The notes: generated by a model from the letters alone, not told the origin. 64,000 nt of DNA from Sinorhizobium meliloti (GCF_035610345.1 NZ_CP141212.1:1493976-1557975); one strand, 5' to 3'. Counted from the first letter of the stretch, positions 18,112-29,117 are shown. A program made the numbers and translations.

Positions 18112-18891
18112 ATGGACTTGAACCCTCCGCCATTTTCCCGCTTCACGCATGACGGACTGGAAATCGCCTATTTCGACGAAGGTGACCCCTCGGGCGACCC
18201 GATCCTGCTCATTCACGGCTTTGCATCGAGCGCCAATGTCAACTGGGTGTTTCCCGGATGGCTGAAGACGCTCGGCGACGCCGGATACCGCGTCATCGCG
18301 CTCGACAATCGCGGGCACGGGCAAAGCAGCAAACCCCATGATCCCTCGCTCTATCACCCGCCGCAGATGGCGGGGGATGCGGCAGCACTTTTGGTGCATC
18401 TCGGCATCGGCGAGGCGCATGTCATGGGTTATTCGATGGGCGCGCGGATCTCGGCATTCCTGGCTTTGCAGCACCCGGATCGCGTCCGTTCGCTGGTATT
18501 CGGCGGTCTCGGGATAGGCATGATCACGGGGGTGGGGGAGTGGGATCCGATCGCCGACGCGCTGCTTGCACCTTCTTTGGAGGACGTTACGCACGAGCGG
18601 GGCCGGACGTTCCGCGCCTTCGCAGACCAGACGAAAAGCGATCGTCAGGCGCTTGCCGCATGCATATCGACATCGCGCGACCTGCTTACCGCCGACGAGG
18701 TGGGCCGCATAGACGTGCCGGTGCTGATCGGTGTCGGGACAAAAGATGACATCGCCGGGTCGGCTGAGGAGCTTGCCGCGCTGATGCAGCATGCCGTGGC
18801 ACTCGACATTCCCGGGCGCGACCACATGCTGGCGGTCGGCGACCGTGTGTTCAAGAAGGCGGTCCTGGAGTTTCTTGCCGGAGTTGGGTGA
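18112..18891 (+). CDS. Alpha/beta hydrolase
   Basis: Serine hydrolase of unknown substrate, 259 residues. The oxyanion-hole motif LIHGFASSANVNW, the nucleophile elbow GYSMGAR (GxSxG), a late aspartate in GVGTKDDIAGS and the catalytic histidine in GRDHMLAV make a complete triad. The ATG at 18112 follows AGGAAA at a good distance; the frame can be extended to 18061 but not convincingly. It is divergent from the zinc-finger gene. An esterase or epoxide hydrolase-like role is possible. Confidence 0.88.
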   Translation: MDLNPPPFSRFTHDGLEIAYFDEGDPSGDPILLIHGFASSANVNWVFPGWLKTLGDAGYRVIALDNRGHGQSSKPHDPSLYHPPQMAGDAAALLVHLGIGEAHVMGYSMGARISAFLALQHPDRVRSLVFGGLGIGMITGVGEWDPIADALLAPSLEDVTHERGRTFRAFADQTKSDRQALAACISTSRDLLTADEVGRIDVPVLIGVGTKDDIAGSAEELAALMQHAVALDIPGRDHMLAVGDRVFKKAVLEFLAGVG

Positions 18892-19085
18892 GGCCGATCC
18901 AGGCGGAAAACCCTGCGCACTTTTCCTCGAGCTGCTCTCGGCCGTGCGACCAACGAGAGGTGAAATCCGGCCAGGCCATTTATGTCGGCGGGGAATTGGC
19001 CTATATATGCCCGAACACGACCCCATCTTAAGACGGCAGGCCAAAGACGACCCCGCCGAGGGAACGCCCAGGAAGGAGAGCGACC

Positions 19086-19913
19086 ATGGTCGCCAAGACA
19101 GAACTTCGTCATACGGAATCGCTCGAAGCGATCGATCCGATCTGGGATAGCCTGCGCGAGGAGGCGCGGCTGGCGGCCGAGCGCGATCCGATGCTGGCGG
19201 CCTTTCTCTATTCGACGGTGGTCAATCAGCATTCCCTGGAAGATTGCGTTATCTACCGGATTTGCGAGAGGCTGGATCATCCCGACCTCCAGGCGAGCCT
19301 CCTGCACCAGACCTTTGCCGAGATGCTCGAGGACTGGCCCGAATGGGGCGCCGTCCTGCGCGTGGATATCCAGGCGGTCTACGATCGCGATCCCGCCTGC
19401 ACGCGCTTCATGGAGCCGGTGCTTTATTTCAAGGGCTTCCATGCCATACAGACGCACCGTCTGGCTCACTGGCTGTGGAGCCGCGGCCGGAGAGACTTTG
19501 CGCTCTATCTCCAGAGCCGCTCCTCCAGCGTTTTCCAGACCGACATCAATCCGGCCGCCCGCATCGGGCGCGGTATCTTCCTCGATCATGCAACGGGGCT
19601 CGTCGTCGGCGAAACCGCGGTCATCGGCGACAACGTATCTATCTTGCATGGCGTGACGCTTGGCGGCACCGGCAAGGAAGGCAGCGACCGTCATCCGAAG
19701 ATCGGCAACGGCGTGCTGATCGGCGCCGGCGCAAAGATTCTCGGCAATATCCACATCGGCCACTGCTCACGCGTGGCCGCCGGTTCCGTCGTGCTGAAGG
19801 CGGTCCCTCCCAAATCGACGGTTGCCGGTGTGCCGGCGAAGGTCGTCGGCGAGGCCGGCTGTTCCGAGCCGTCGCGTCAGATGGACCAGATCCTGGCGTC
19901 GTTCGATATCTGA
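19086..19913 (+). CDS. cysE: Serine O-acetyltransferase
   Basis: Acetylates L-serine with acetyl-CoA to O-acetylserine, the acceptor for sulfide in cysteine synthesis. The N-terminal alpha-helical SAT domain covers about residues 10-115 (SLREEARLAAERDPMLAAFL). A left-handed parallel beta helix follows with hexapeptide repeats and the catalytic signature (LDHATGLVVGETAVIGDNV, ILHGVTLGG). The C-terminal tail ends SFDI; an Ile C-terminus is typical of enzymes that bind cysteine synthase. 275 residues is usual. It completes, with cysG-cysI, a sulfur-assimilation theme in this window. Confidence 0.96.
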   Translation: MVAKTELRHTESLEAIDPIWDSLREEARLAAERDPMLAAFLYSTVVNQHSLEDCVIYRICERLDHPDLQASLLHQTFAEMLEDWPEWGAVLRVDIQAVYDRDPACTRFMEPVLYFKGFHAIQTHRLAHWLWSRGRRDFALYLQSRSSSVFQTDINPAARIGRGIFLDHATGLVVGETAVIGDNVSILHGVTLGGTGKEGSDRHPKIGNGVLIGAGAKILGNIHIGHCSRVAAGSVVLKAVPPKSTVAGVPAKVVGEAGCSEPSRQMDQILASFDI

Positions 19914-20093
19914 TCAAGGCGCCCGAAGCCCGGCTGTGCCGGGGCATCGACGCTGCGAAAAATCAGTGCACCAATTCAAGGCGTTGCGAGCATTTCTTCG
20001 CCTCCCGGCGAACGCTTGGCGCTCTGATGGGTTTACACTGGGCAATGGCCCGTGCAACAAGCGCGGCAAATCAATCGGCTACGGAGAATAGTT

Positions 20094-20297
20094 TTGAAGC
20101 CCGAAGAAATCCGCAAGCTTGAGGCCTATCTTAAGCGCACGTTCAACCAGTCCATGGTCGTCAAGGCTCGCCCGAAGAAGGACGAATCCGCTGAAGTCTA
20201 TCTCGGCGACGAATTTCTCGGTGTCGTCTTCCGTGACGAAGAGGACGGCGAGCTCTCCTATAATTTCTCGATGGCGATCCTCGACATCGACCTCTGA
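20094..20297 (+). CDS. DUF3126 family protein
   Basis: A small (67-residue) soluble protein of unknown function that I recall as conserved in Rhizobiales. It starts KPEEIRKLEAYLKRTFN and contains DEFLGVVFRDEEDGELSYNF. I chose TTG at 20094, which has GGAGAA seven bases upstream, rather than the GTG at 20052, whose extra residues do not resemble the family. No membrane segment or metal motif is seen. It lies 180 bases after cysE. Confidence 0.8.
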   Translation: MKPEEIRKLEAYLKRTFNQSMVVKARPKKDESAEVYLGDEFLGVVFRDEEDGELSYNFSMAILDIDL

Positions 20298-20343
20298 GAG
20301 CAACACGAATCCACCTGGATCCGTGGTAATCGCGCGTTGCAAG

Positions 20344-20370
20344 ACCCGGTACTGAGCAATCAGGCCGGGT
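20344..20370 (+). terminator. Possible terminator after DUF3126 gene
   Basis: ACCCGG (20344-20349) pairs with CCGGGT (20365-20370) around a 15-base loop and is followed by TTTCC. The stem is short, so this is a weak candidate. Confidence 0.4.
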
Positions 20371-20454
20371 TTCCTGTTGTTAAATCATACTTTTCGGAGA
20401 AATTTGACTGGAGGCGTCCGTCTTCATCAAGTCGTTGCAAGAACTGTATTTTAT

Positions 20455-20499
20455 TGCAATGCACACTGAACTTGACTTTTTGTGCAGTGCACCTAGACT
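20455..20499 (+). promoter_or_regulatory. Phasin gene promoter with paired TGCA motifs
   Basis: CTTGAC (20471-20476) and TAGACT (20494-20499) are separated by 17 bases, close to the rhizobial sigma-70 consensus. Two copies of TGCANTGCA, at 20456-20464 and 20483-20491, flank the -35 box 27 bases apart. TGC-rich repeats are the kind of site bound by PhaR/AniA-type regulators of polyhydroxybutyrate genes. The promoter call is from sequence; the regulator is inferred. Confidence 0.65.
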
Positions 20500-20538
20500 G
20501 GCCGCGTTCCTAGCCGAGCCGTTACAAGGAGACGCCCG

Positions 20539-20892
20539 ATGTTTAACTTCGACGATGCGAACAGGAAGAGCAAGGAAGCGCTCGACGTGGCCGTGAAGAG
20601 CTACTCAGCCATGACCAAAGGTTTCCAGGCTATTGCGACCGAAGCGGCCGACTATTCGAAAAAATCCTTCGAGGATGGCGTTGCTCATGTCGAAAAGCTT
20701 ACCAGTGCCAAAAGCCTCGAAGCAGCGTTCGAGCTTCAGACGAATTATCTGAAGGCAAGCTACGAAGGCTTTTTCGCCGAGGCGACGAAGATCGGTGAGA
20801 TGTATGCCGACCTCGCCAAGGACGCCTACAAGCCCTATGAGGCGCCGGTTGCCAAGGCAGGCACTGCGGTCAAAACGGCCGCCGCCGCCTGA
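20539..20892 (+). CDS. phaP: Phasin (PHB granule-associated protein)
   Basis: Small amphipathic protein that coats polyhydroxybutyrate granules and controls their size and number. The 117-residue protein has the Phasin_2 family layout: a long helical region rich in Lys, Ala and Glu (SYSAMTKGFQAIATEAADYS, ELQTNYLKASYEGFFAEATK), an aromatic-rich YADLAKDAYKPYEAPVAKA segment and an alanine tail. I recall an S. meliloti paralogue called PhaP2 just upstream of clpS. A strong ribosome binding site (AAGGAG) precedes the ATG. Confidence 0.9.
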   Translation: MFNFDDANRKSKEALDVAVKSYSAMTKGFQAIATEAADYSKKSFEDGVAHVEKLTSAKSLEAAFELQTNYLKASYEGFFAEATKIGEMYADLAKDAYKPYEAPVAKAGTAVKTAAAA

Positions 20893-20920
20893 CCATCAGC
20901 TTCATCGCTATTGCAGACCA

Positions 20921-20947
20921 GGCCGGTCGCGGATGCCGCGGCCGGCC
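20921..20947 (+). terminator. Terminator hairpin after phasin gene
   Basis: A 12-bp stem (GGCCGGTCGCGG at 20921-20932 with 20936-20947, one G-T pair) with a three-base loop lies 28 bases after the phasin stop and is followed by TTCG. The stem is very strong although the T tract is short. Confidence 0.7.
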
Positions 20948-21163
20948 TTCGTCCGTTCGTATTCTGCGCGTCTTCAAGACCGCCGACGGGCCTGAAGGCA
21001 GCAGGTGCCGGCGAAGAAATTTGATCAATCTTGTGTTTCGCCGTGCGAATATGTTTGCAGTGCGTGGGTTCGGTCTTAAAATCCAAGAACGAACCATTAG
21101 ATAAAGGCAAGCATGTCGTGGCCGAATGCAAATGGATCCGCGGCTGTAAAGGAATGAACAAGA

Positions 21164-21517
21164 ATGATCGCCATGCCGGTCCGGATGCAGCAGGGAAGCG
21201 AAGGAGACGGAGGCGGCCCCAGTCGTGGCACGTCCGTTATCACCCGCACCAAGCCGAAGACCAAGAAGCCGAGTTTGTACCGCGTTCTGCTTTTGAATGA
21301 CGATTACACACCGATGGAATTCGTCATTCACATCCTCGAGCGCTTCTTTCAGAAGAACCGCGAAGAAGCGACCGTCATAATGCTACATGTCCACAACCAC
21401 GGCGTTGGAGAATGCGGCGTCTTCACCTACGAGGTCGCCGAAACCAAGGTGACGCAGGTGATGGATTTCGCCAGGCAGCATCAACATCCGTTGCAATGCG
21501 TCATGGAAAAGAAATGA
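21164..21517 (+). CDS. clpS: ATP-dependent Clp protease adaptor ClpS
   Basis: Adaptor that delivers N-degron substrates to ClpAP. The C-terminal domain carries the binding-pocket text [20 protein letters not shown], with NDD and the following hydrophobic residues, and [21 protein letters not shown]. The N-terminal 40 residues are flexible and variable. 117 residues is usual. ATG 21164 has AAAGGA nine bases upstream; ATG 21173 is an alternative. It is nine bases before clpA, the usual clpS-clpA operon. Confidence 0.97.
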   Translation: MIAMPVRMQQGSEGDGGGPSRGTSVITRTKPKTKKPSLYRVLLLNDDYTPMEFVIHILERFFQKNREEATVIMLHVHNHGVGECGVFTYEVAETKVTQVMDFARQHQHPLQCVMEKK

Positions 21518-21526
21518 GGAACTAAC

Positions 21527-24040
<2,514 letters not shown>

Positions 24041-24063
24041 CGCGATCGCGACTGGACGTGACA

Positions 24064-24086
24064 GTGCCGGGTGAGTTACCCGGCAC
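24064..24086 (+). terminator. Terminator after clpA
   Basis: A perfect 9-bp stem (GTGCCGGGT 24064-24072, ACCCGGCAC 24078-24086) with a five-base loop follows the clpA stop by 23 bases, then TTTC. Confidence 0.85.
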
Positions 24087-24112
24087 TTTCTTGTGAGCGT
24101 GGAGCATAGCGG

Positions 24113-24859
24113 GTGGATTCCACCAACCGTATCGAAGAGGAGCGATCGCCTCTGGGCTGGTTTCTGGCGGGTGCGCGTGGGATATTCAGCCTTCCGGCCA
24201 TAATCCTCATGCTTTCCTTCGTGGGCTTCTGCTCGCTGACGGTTCAGGCGGGGATCCCACCGGCGCAAGTCGTGTTCATGACCGGCATCGTCTGGGCCCT
24301 GCCGGCAAAGGTCATTCTCGTAAGTTCGATCCTCAGCGGCGCCAGTCTTGCGACGGCGTTCCTGGCGGTCACGCTTTCGTCGGTTCGCTTGATGCCGATG
24401 GTCGCCGCACTCGTTCCCGAACTCCGTACGCCGAAAACGCCGACATGGCTGCTTCTCTTGCTTTCGCATTTCATCGCCATCACCGCCTGGGTCTTCGCGA
24501 TGGAGCGCGTGCATGCGGTTCCGCGCCGGCACCGCGCGACTTTCTTTGCCGGCTTCGGCATCACGCTGGTCGCGACGAACATGGCGCTGGTCGGGATCGT
24601 TTATCGCCTCGTCGCCGATTTCCCGCCGATCGCCGCCGGATGTCTCTTCTTTCTGACGCCGGTCTATTTCCTCGCCTCGATCTGGAATTCCGCCCGTCAT
24701 CCGGTTGTCTATGCCGCGCTCGCGATCGGTCTCGCCGCGGGGCCGGTCTGCTACTGGATCGCCCCGGAGTTCGACATTCTGCTCGCCGGCCTCGGCGGAG
24801 GAACACTCGCCTGGCTTGGCGAGCGCTTCTGGCGCACGCGAAAGGAAACGAGCGCGTGA
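24113..24859 (+). CDS. azlC: AzlC family branched-chain amino acid exporter subunit
   Basis: Large membrane subunit of an AzlCD-type exporter (LIV-E family). The 248-residue protein has about seven hydrophobic segments and family text (FFAGFGITLVATNMALVG, FFLTPVYFLASIW). It starts with GTG 24113, preceded by GGAGC. The stop overlaps the GTG start of azlD (GTGA), which implies translational coupling. The exported substrate is inferred from the family; a different small amino acid is possible. Confidence 0.85.
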   Translation: MDSTNRIEEERSPLGWFLAGARGIFSLPAIILMLSFVGFCSLTVQAGIPPAQVVFMTGIVWALPAKVILVSSILSGASLATAFLAVTLSSVRLMPMVAALVPELRTPKTPTWLLLLLSHFIAITAWVFAMERVHAVPRRHRATFFAGFGITLVATNMALVGIVYRLVADFPPIAAGCLFFLTPVYFLASIWNSARHPVVYAALAIGLAAGPVCYWIAPEFDILLAGLGGGTLAWLGERFWRTRKETSA

Positions 24860-25200
24860 GCTGGATGGACGGATGGTGGGCCTACGCATTCATTGCGATC
24901 GCCGGCTGGCTTGCGACCGACATCTGGCGGTGGCTCGGAGTGCTCGCCGGAAATCGGCTGCGCGACGATTCGGAGGCGCTGAACTGGGTGAGGGCGGTGG
25001 CGACGGCGCTGGTGGCGGCCGTCATTGCCAAACTCGTACTTTACCCGACCGGCGTCTTGGCCCAGTCGCCTCTGTGGCTTCGGCTCGGCTCCGTCGTGCT
25101 CGGCGCGATCGCGTTTTTCCTCGCCCGCCAGAAACCCGTCGCCGGGATCGGAACGGCGATCGCTGCCCTGGCCGCAGGCCTCTGGTGGCTGGGCTTCTGA
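24856..25200 (+). CDS. azlD: AzlD family transporter subunit
   Basis: Small membrane partner of AzlC, 114 residues with four hydrophobic segments (YAFIAIAGWLATDIWRWLG, ATALVAAVIAKLVLY, LGSVVLGAIAFFLA, GTAIAALAAGLWWLGF). It starts at GTG 24856 inside the azlC stop, or possibly at ATG 24865. Pairing with azlC is the main functional evidence. Confidence 0.82.
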   Translation: MSWMDGWWAYAFIAIAGWLATDIWRWLGVLAGNRLRDDSEALNWVRAVATALVAAVIAKLVLYPTGVLAQSPLWLRLGSVVLGAIAFFLARQKPVAGIGTAIAALAAGLWWLGF

Positions 25201-25210
25201 TGAGTTAAAG

Positions 25211-25231
25211 CGGAATAATAGAAAAATTCCG
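25211..25231. terminator. Short inverted repeat between azlD and HIT gene
   Basis: CGGAAT (25211-25216) pairs with ATTCCG (25226-25231) around a nine-base A-rich loop in the 62-base gap between convergent genes. It may end transcription in either direction, but the stem is short. Confidence 0.3.
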
Positions 25232-25262
25232 TAAGCGGTTGAATCAAACGTTACATGGCAGC

Positions 25263-25682
25263 CTAAATCGCTCGGCGGATCTTCTCCGCGTTTGCGGCCA
25301 GGACCTCTCCGTCTTCCATCTTGCCGGAATGCGGCTTCAGCGGAATGCTCTCCCGCCGGGGGATCACGTGGAAGTGCAAATGGAAAACGGATTGACCGGC
25401 CGGCGCCTCGTTGAACTGCATGATGGTGACGCCATCCGCCGCGAAAGCGGCCTTCGCGGCCAGGGCGATCTTCTGGACGGTCGCGATCAGGCTGGCGAGG
25501 GTGGCTGGATCCGCATCGAGAATGTTGCGGGACGGCGCCTTAGGCAACACCAGGACATGGCCTTCGGCCTGAGGCATCACGTCCATGAAGGCGACGGTGG
25601 CCTCATCCTCATAGACGCGATGCGAGGGGATCTCGCCGCGCAATATCTTGGCGAAGATATTGTTGGTGTCGTATGCGCTCAT
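25263..25682 (-). CDS. HIT family (Hint-like) nucleotide hydrolase
   Basis: A 139-residue histidine-triad protein that likely hydrolyses nucleoside phosphoramidates or related adenylates. The active-site triad is in HLHFHVIPR. The N-terminal NIFAKILRGEIPSHRVYED and HVLVLPK stretches are typical of the Hint branch. The frame continues upstream but ATG 25682 (MSAYDTN) matches family starts. It is last in a minus-strand operon, 35 bases after the GNAT gene. Confidence 0.92.
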   Translation of the reverse strand: MSAYDTNNIFAKILRGEIPSHRVYEDEATVAFMDVMPQAEGHVLVLPKAPSRNILDADPATLASLIATVQKIALAAKAAFAADGVTIMQFNEAPAGQSVFHLHFHVIPRRESIPLKPHSGKMEDGEVLAANAEKIRRAI

Positions 25683-25717
25683 GTCGTTTCCTCTTCCTGG
25701 CAGGCATTCGCGGCGTC

Positions 25718-26905
25718 TCAGTCGTCCTGGCGTCCACCTTTGCGGAAAGGGCCGTGTTCCGCAAGAAACTCGCCGGTTTCTTCCACATCCCGGCGCTCCC
25801 GTTCCAGATAATCGGCTACGGCGCGCGCAAGCCCCGGATGGCTGATGAAATGTGCGGAATGAGTCGTCACCGGCATATAGCCCCGTGCAAGCTTGTGCTC
25901 GCCTTGCGCGCCGGCTTCGACGCGCTTCAATCCCTTCGCGATCGCGTAGTCGATCGCCTGATGGTAACAGACTTCGAAATGCAGGAAGGGGTGGTCCTCG
26001 ATGCAGCCCCAGTGTCGGCCATATAGCGCATCGCCGCCGATGAAATTGATCGCTCCGGCGATATAGCGCCCGCCGCGCTTGGCCATGACCAGCAAGATGT
26101 CGTCGGCCATGCGCTCTCCGATCAGCGAGTAGAAGGCGCGGGTCAGATAGGGACGCCCCCATTTGCGTCCGCCGGTATCCATGTAGAAGGCAAAGAACTG
26201 GTCCCAGATAGCTTCCGTCAGGTCGCTGCCGGTCAGCCAGTCGATGGTTATGCCGTTTTCCACCGCCGATCGGCGTTCTTTCTTGAGTGCCTTGCGCTTT
26301 CGCGAGGTGAGCGTAGCGAGAAAGTCGTCATGCGATCCATAGCCTTCATTCATGAAGTGGAACTGCTGATCCATCCGATGCAGGAAGCCCGCCTGCTCCA
26401 GGATGGGCATTTCGTCCGTCGGGACGAAGGTCACATGGGCCGAGGAGAGGCGGTGGCGGCGCGTGAGTTCCTTGAGGCCGGCAGCGAGTGCGTCGCGCAC
26501 GGTTCGTGGATCGCTTCCCCCGGCCACCAGCAGCCTTGGCCCCGTCGCCGGCGTGAAGGGCACGGAACATTGCAGTTTCGGATAATAGCGGCCGCCGGCC
26601 CGCTCGAAGGCATCCGCCCAGCCATGGTCGAAAACATATTCCCCCTGGCTATGGCTCTTGACGTAGCAGGCGAGAGCCCCCCGCAGGAAACCGTCCGCGT
26701 CCTCCATCAGGAGATGCTGTCCGAGCCAGCCAGTCTCCGCCGTCGCCGAGCCCGATTCCTCCAGTGCCGACAGATAGGCATGCGAGACGAAGGGATTGTA
26801 GGCCGTGCCGGCATGCCCTTTGGAAGCGCCGGCAAGCCCGCCCCAGCTCGCCGGCGATATCGACGTGAACGAAGGTTCTATGCGGATGGTGATCGCGTCT
26901 GTCAT
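25718..26905 (-). CDS. GNAT/FemAB-like acyltransferase (DUF482 family)
   Basis: A 395-residue protein of the group annotated as GNAT N-acetyltransferase or peptidogalycan biosynthesis protein; substrate unknown. Recognisable stretches are NPFVSHAYLSALEESGSA near the N-terminus, SSAHVTFVPTDE in the middle and GVGAKRVEAGAQGEHK-type text near the end (LKRVEAGAQGEHKLARGY). No signal peptide or membrane helix is seen. It lies four bases after the glycerophosphodiesterase gene. Confidence 0.85.
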   Translation of the reverse strand: MTDAITIRIEPSFTSISPASWGGLAGASKGHAGTAYNPFVSHAYLSALEESGSATAETGWLGQHLLMEDADGFLRGALACYVKSHSQGEYVFDHGWADAFERAGGRYYPKLQCSVPFTPATGPRLLVAGGSDPRTVRDALAAGLKELTRRHRLSSAHVTFVPTDEMPILEQAGFLHRMDQQFHFMNEGYGSHDDFLATLTSRKRKALKKERRSAVENGITIDWLTGSDLTEAIWDQFFAFYMDTGGRKWGRPYLTRAFYSLIGERMADDILLVMAKRGGRYIAGAINFIGGDALYGRHWGCIEDHPFLHFEVCYHQAIDYAIAKGLKRVEAGAQGEHKLARGYMPVTTHSAHFISHPGLARAVADYLERERRDVEETGEFLAEHGPFRKGGRQDD

Positions 26906-26909
26906 GCGC

Positions 26910-27635
26910 CTACGAAATCATGCTCTCCCGGGGATCGAAACCCTCGAAGGTCATCTGGTCGGCATTGGCGAATGTGTGCTCCTGAGCCTGTCTGTCGCGT
27001 ACCGTCCAGGTGATGAGCGTTCGGCCGAGCGCGCGCTCCTTTTCCGTGAAGGCGTTGGGAAGATGGCCGTAATGGTAGGAGATGAAATCCAGTCCGAGAT
27101 GCATCGCCTCCTCGTGCACGAAGAAGGTTTCCGGATTGACACCCTCGGCAGTCAGGCCGAGGGTGTAGGGCGCATCGAGTTCCTTCAGGTCCCTGAGCAG
27201 CCAATGGTCGAAGCTCATCAGCGCCACATGGCCCTCATAGCCTTCCAGCGTCTCGAGCACGGCCGCGCAAAAGCCTTCGTCGTCGCCCAGTCGCCCCTTG
27301 AGCTCGATGATCAGTGGGACACGGCCGGCAACGAGGCGCAGCATCTGCTTCAGGGTCGGCACCTTGTCGCCCGTGCCGCCGACGGACAGAAGCCCCAGCT
27401 CGGCGGACGTCTTCGCGCGCACGTCGCCCGCAATCCCGCAGAGCCGTTGAAGGTCGTGGTCGTGGAAAACGACGGGAACGCTGTCAGCCGCGAATTGAAG
27501 GTCGCACTCGATCGCGAAGCCGGCTTCGACCGCGCGAGAGAAGGCGGAGAGCGTGTTTTCCCAAACCTCCCGATTCATATCGTGGAAGCCGCGATGGGCG
27601 ATCGGCTGGGCCTTGAGCCAGGAAAGATCCTTCAT
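26910..27635 (-). CDS. Glycerophosphodiester phosphodiesterase family protein
   Basis: Hydrolyses glycerophosphodiesters to glycerol 3-phosphate and an alcohol. TIM-barrel GDPD motifs are present: IAHRGF with ENTLSAF near the N-terminus, then the metal and catalytic residues in ECDLQ and VVFHDHDLQRLCG. The C-terminal ITWTVRD stretch is also typical. 241 residues with no signal peptide implies a cytoplasmic enzyme of UgpQ type. It lies 13 bases after the RidA-family gene. Confidence 0.93.
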   Translation of the reverse strand: MKDLSWLKAQPIAHRGFHDMNREVWENTLSAFSRAVEAGFAIECDLQFAADSVPVVFHDHDLQRLCGIAGDVRAKTSAELGLLSVGGTGDKVPTLKQMLRLVAGRVPLIIELKGRLGDDEGFCAAVLETLEGYEGHVALMSFDHWLLRDLKELDAPYTLGLTAEGVNPETFFVHEEAMHLGLDFISYHYGHLPNAFTEKERALGRTLITWTVRDRQAQEHTFANADQMTFEGFDPRESMIS

Positions 27636-27648
27636 TGGAAGTCCCTGA

Positions 27649-28113
27649 TCATGCGATTTCGATCACGGCGTCGATCTCGACAGCCGCGTTGAAGGGAAGG
27701 GAAGCCATGCCGACAGCGGCACGAGCGTGTTTGCCCGCTTCGCCGAGCGCATTGGCAAGCAGGTTCGAGGCGCCGTTGATCACCAGGTGCTGTTCGACGA
27801 AGTCCGGCGTGGAAGCGACGAAGCCGTTGATCTTGACGAGGCGGCGGATACGGCCGAGATCGCCGAGAGCCGCTTTGGCCTGGGCCAGGATGTTGATCGC
27901 GCAGAGTTCGGCGGCTCTTTGCGCGCCGGCGACATCGACATCCTTGCCGACATGGCCGGTTACGGCGACCTTGCCGTTTTCCATCGGCAACTGCCCGGAA
28001 ATGTAGAGCATCGACCCCGAGACGACGTAAGGCACGTAGTTCGCGACGGGCGCAACTGCCTGCGGAAGGACGATGCCGAGTTCGGTGAGGCGGGTTTCGA
28101 TCTCTGCGGACAT
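27649..28113 (-). CDS. RidA/YjgF family protein
   Basis: Members deaminate reactive enamine or imine intermediates, though this branch (chorismate mutase-like fold, about 154 residues) is less well characterised than short RidA. Features include YISGQLP, the AINILAQAKAALGDLG stretch and HARAAVGMASLPFNAAVEI, with the arginine expected to bind the carboxylate. It is the first gene of a four-gene minus-strand operon, divergent from eipB. An ATG at 28113 has GGAG upstream. Confidence 0.92.
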   Translation of the reverse strand: MSAEIETRLTELGIVLPQAVAPVANYVPYVVSGSMLYISGQLPMENGKVAVTGHVGKDVDVAGAQRAAELCAINILAQAKAALGDLGRIRRLVKINGFVASTPDFVEQHLVINGASNLLANALGEAGKHARAAVGMASLPFNAAVEIDAVIEIA

Positions 28114-28158
28114 GGAAGGCTCCGTTGTTGTCTTTTGTGCTAAAATCCGGCATGCAAA

Positions 28159-28194
28159 GCAGATCTTGACAGGCGTGGACCAGAACCGATCTGC
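28159..28194 (+). promoter_or_regulatory. eipB promoter candidate with inverted repeat
   Basis: TTGACA (28166-28171) lies inside an inverted repeat: GCAGATC (28159-28165) and GATCTGC (28188-28194). The -10 match at 17 bases spacing is weak (ATCTGC, 28189-28194), so the repeat overlaps both boxes. It is 60 bases upstream of the eipB start and could control eipB or the divergent operon. Confidence 0.4.
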
Positions 28195-28253
28195 CTTGTT
28201 TCTGCCGAATGCTTGTTTATCGCATTGGCGGCGAGTCCAACAGGAGGAAACGG

Positions 28254-29072
28254 ATGTTTCGTAAAGGCTTCGGTCTCGTCACTGTGGGAAGCGTCTGTGT
28301 CGTGGTCATGACGGCGGGCGCGGTACAGGCGACTGCTCTCGTTCCCCACCGCGCCGTCTACGATCTGGAATTGAAGGACGCCTCCGAGCGGTCCGGCATC
28401 TCCGGCATGTATGGCCGCATGGTCTATGAGTTCAACGGCTCCTCCTGCGAAGGCTATACCGTCAGCTTCCGCTTCGTCACCCAGGTCGATACGGGTGACG
28501 AGGTTCGCCTCACCGATCAGCAGACCACCACCTATGAGGACATGAAGAACGGCAATTTCCGTTTCCTCACCCGCTCCTTTACCGATGAGAAGCTGGACAA
28601 GGAGGTGCGCGGAAGCGCGCATGACGACAAGTCCGGCGTCAAGGTCGAGCTGACCGCCCCCGACAAGCGCCAGGTGGCGCTTGCGGCCAGCCGGTTTCCG
28701 ACAGAACACATGCTCGAAGTGATCGAACGTGCGAAAAAAGGAGAGACCTTTTTCGAGGCGCGTATTTTCGATGGTTCCGATTCGGGCGACAAGACGCTGA
28801 TTACCTCGACCTTCGTGGGCAAGCCGCGCAAGCCCGCTCCTGACGATGCGGATGTCGGCAAGGCCGGAAAGCTTGCGGGCGAGAACTACTGGCCGGTGAC
28901 GATCACCTATTTCAACGACGAAGCGAACGGCGACGCGCTGCCCGTCTACCGCATGGCGTTCAAGCTCTACGAGAACGGCGTGACGCGGGATCTCACCATG
29001 GACTACGGAGACTTCGTCCTGAGCGGAAAACTCGCAAAGCTCGAGGTCTTCAATAGCGAAGAGTGCAAATAG
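28254..29072 (+). CDS. eipB: Cell envelope integrity protein EipB (DUF1849)
   Basis: Periplasmic beta-spiral protein; in Brucella EipB is needed for envelope integrity. The 272-residue protein has a signal peptide (GFGLVTVGSVCVVVMTAG, cleavage near ATA) and family text AVYDLELKDASERSGI, GRMVYEFNGSSCEGYT and YWPVTITYFNDE. Two cysteines, in SSCEGY and at the C-terminus SEECK, are placed to form the conserved disulfide. ATG 28254 is chosen because AGGAGG precedes it at 28242. Confidence 0.92.
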   Translation: MFRKGFGLVTVGSVCVVVMTAGAVQATALVPHRAVYDLELKDASERSGISGMYGRMVYEFNGSSCEGYTVSFRFVTQVDTGDEVRLTDQQTTTYEDMKNGNFRFLTRSFTDEKLDKEVRGSAHDDKSGVKVELTAPDKRQVALAASRFPTEHMLEVIERAKKGETFFEARIFDGSDSGDKTLITSTFVGKPRKPAPDDADVGKAGKLAGENYWPVTITYFNDEANGDALPVYRMAFKLYENGVTRDLTMDYGDFVLSGKLAKLEVFNSEECK

Positions 29073-29117
29073 GCAACCGCAGAAGCGCTTTTCGAAAGTG
29101 ACCGCAACCTGCTCCTA

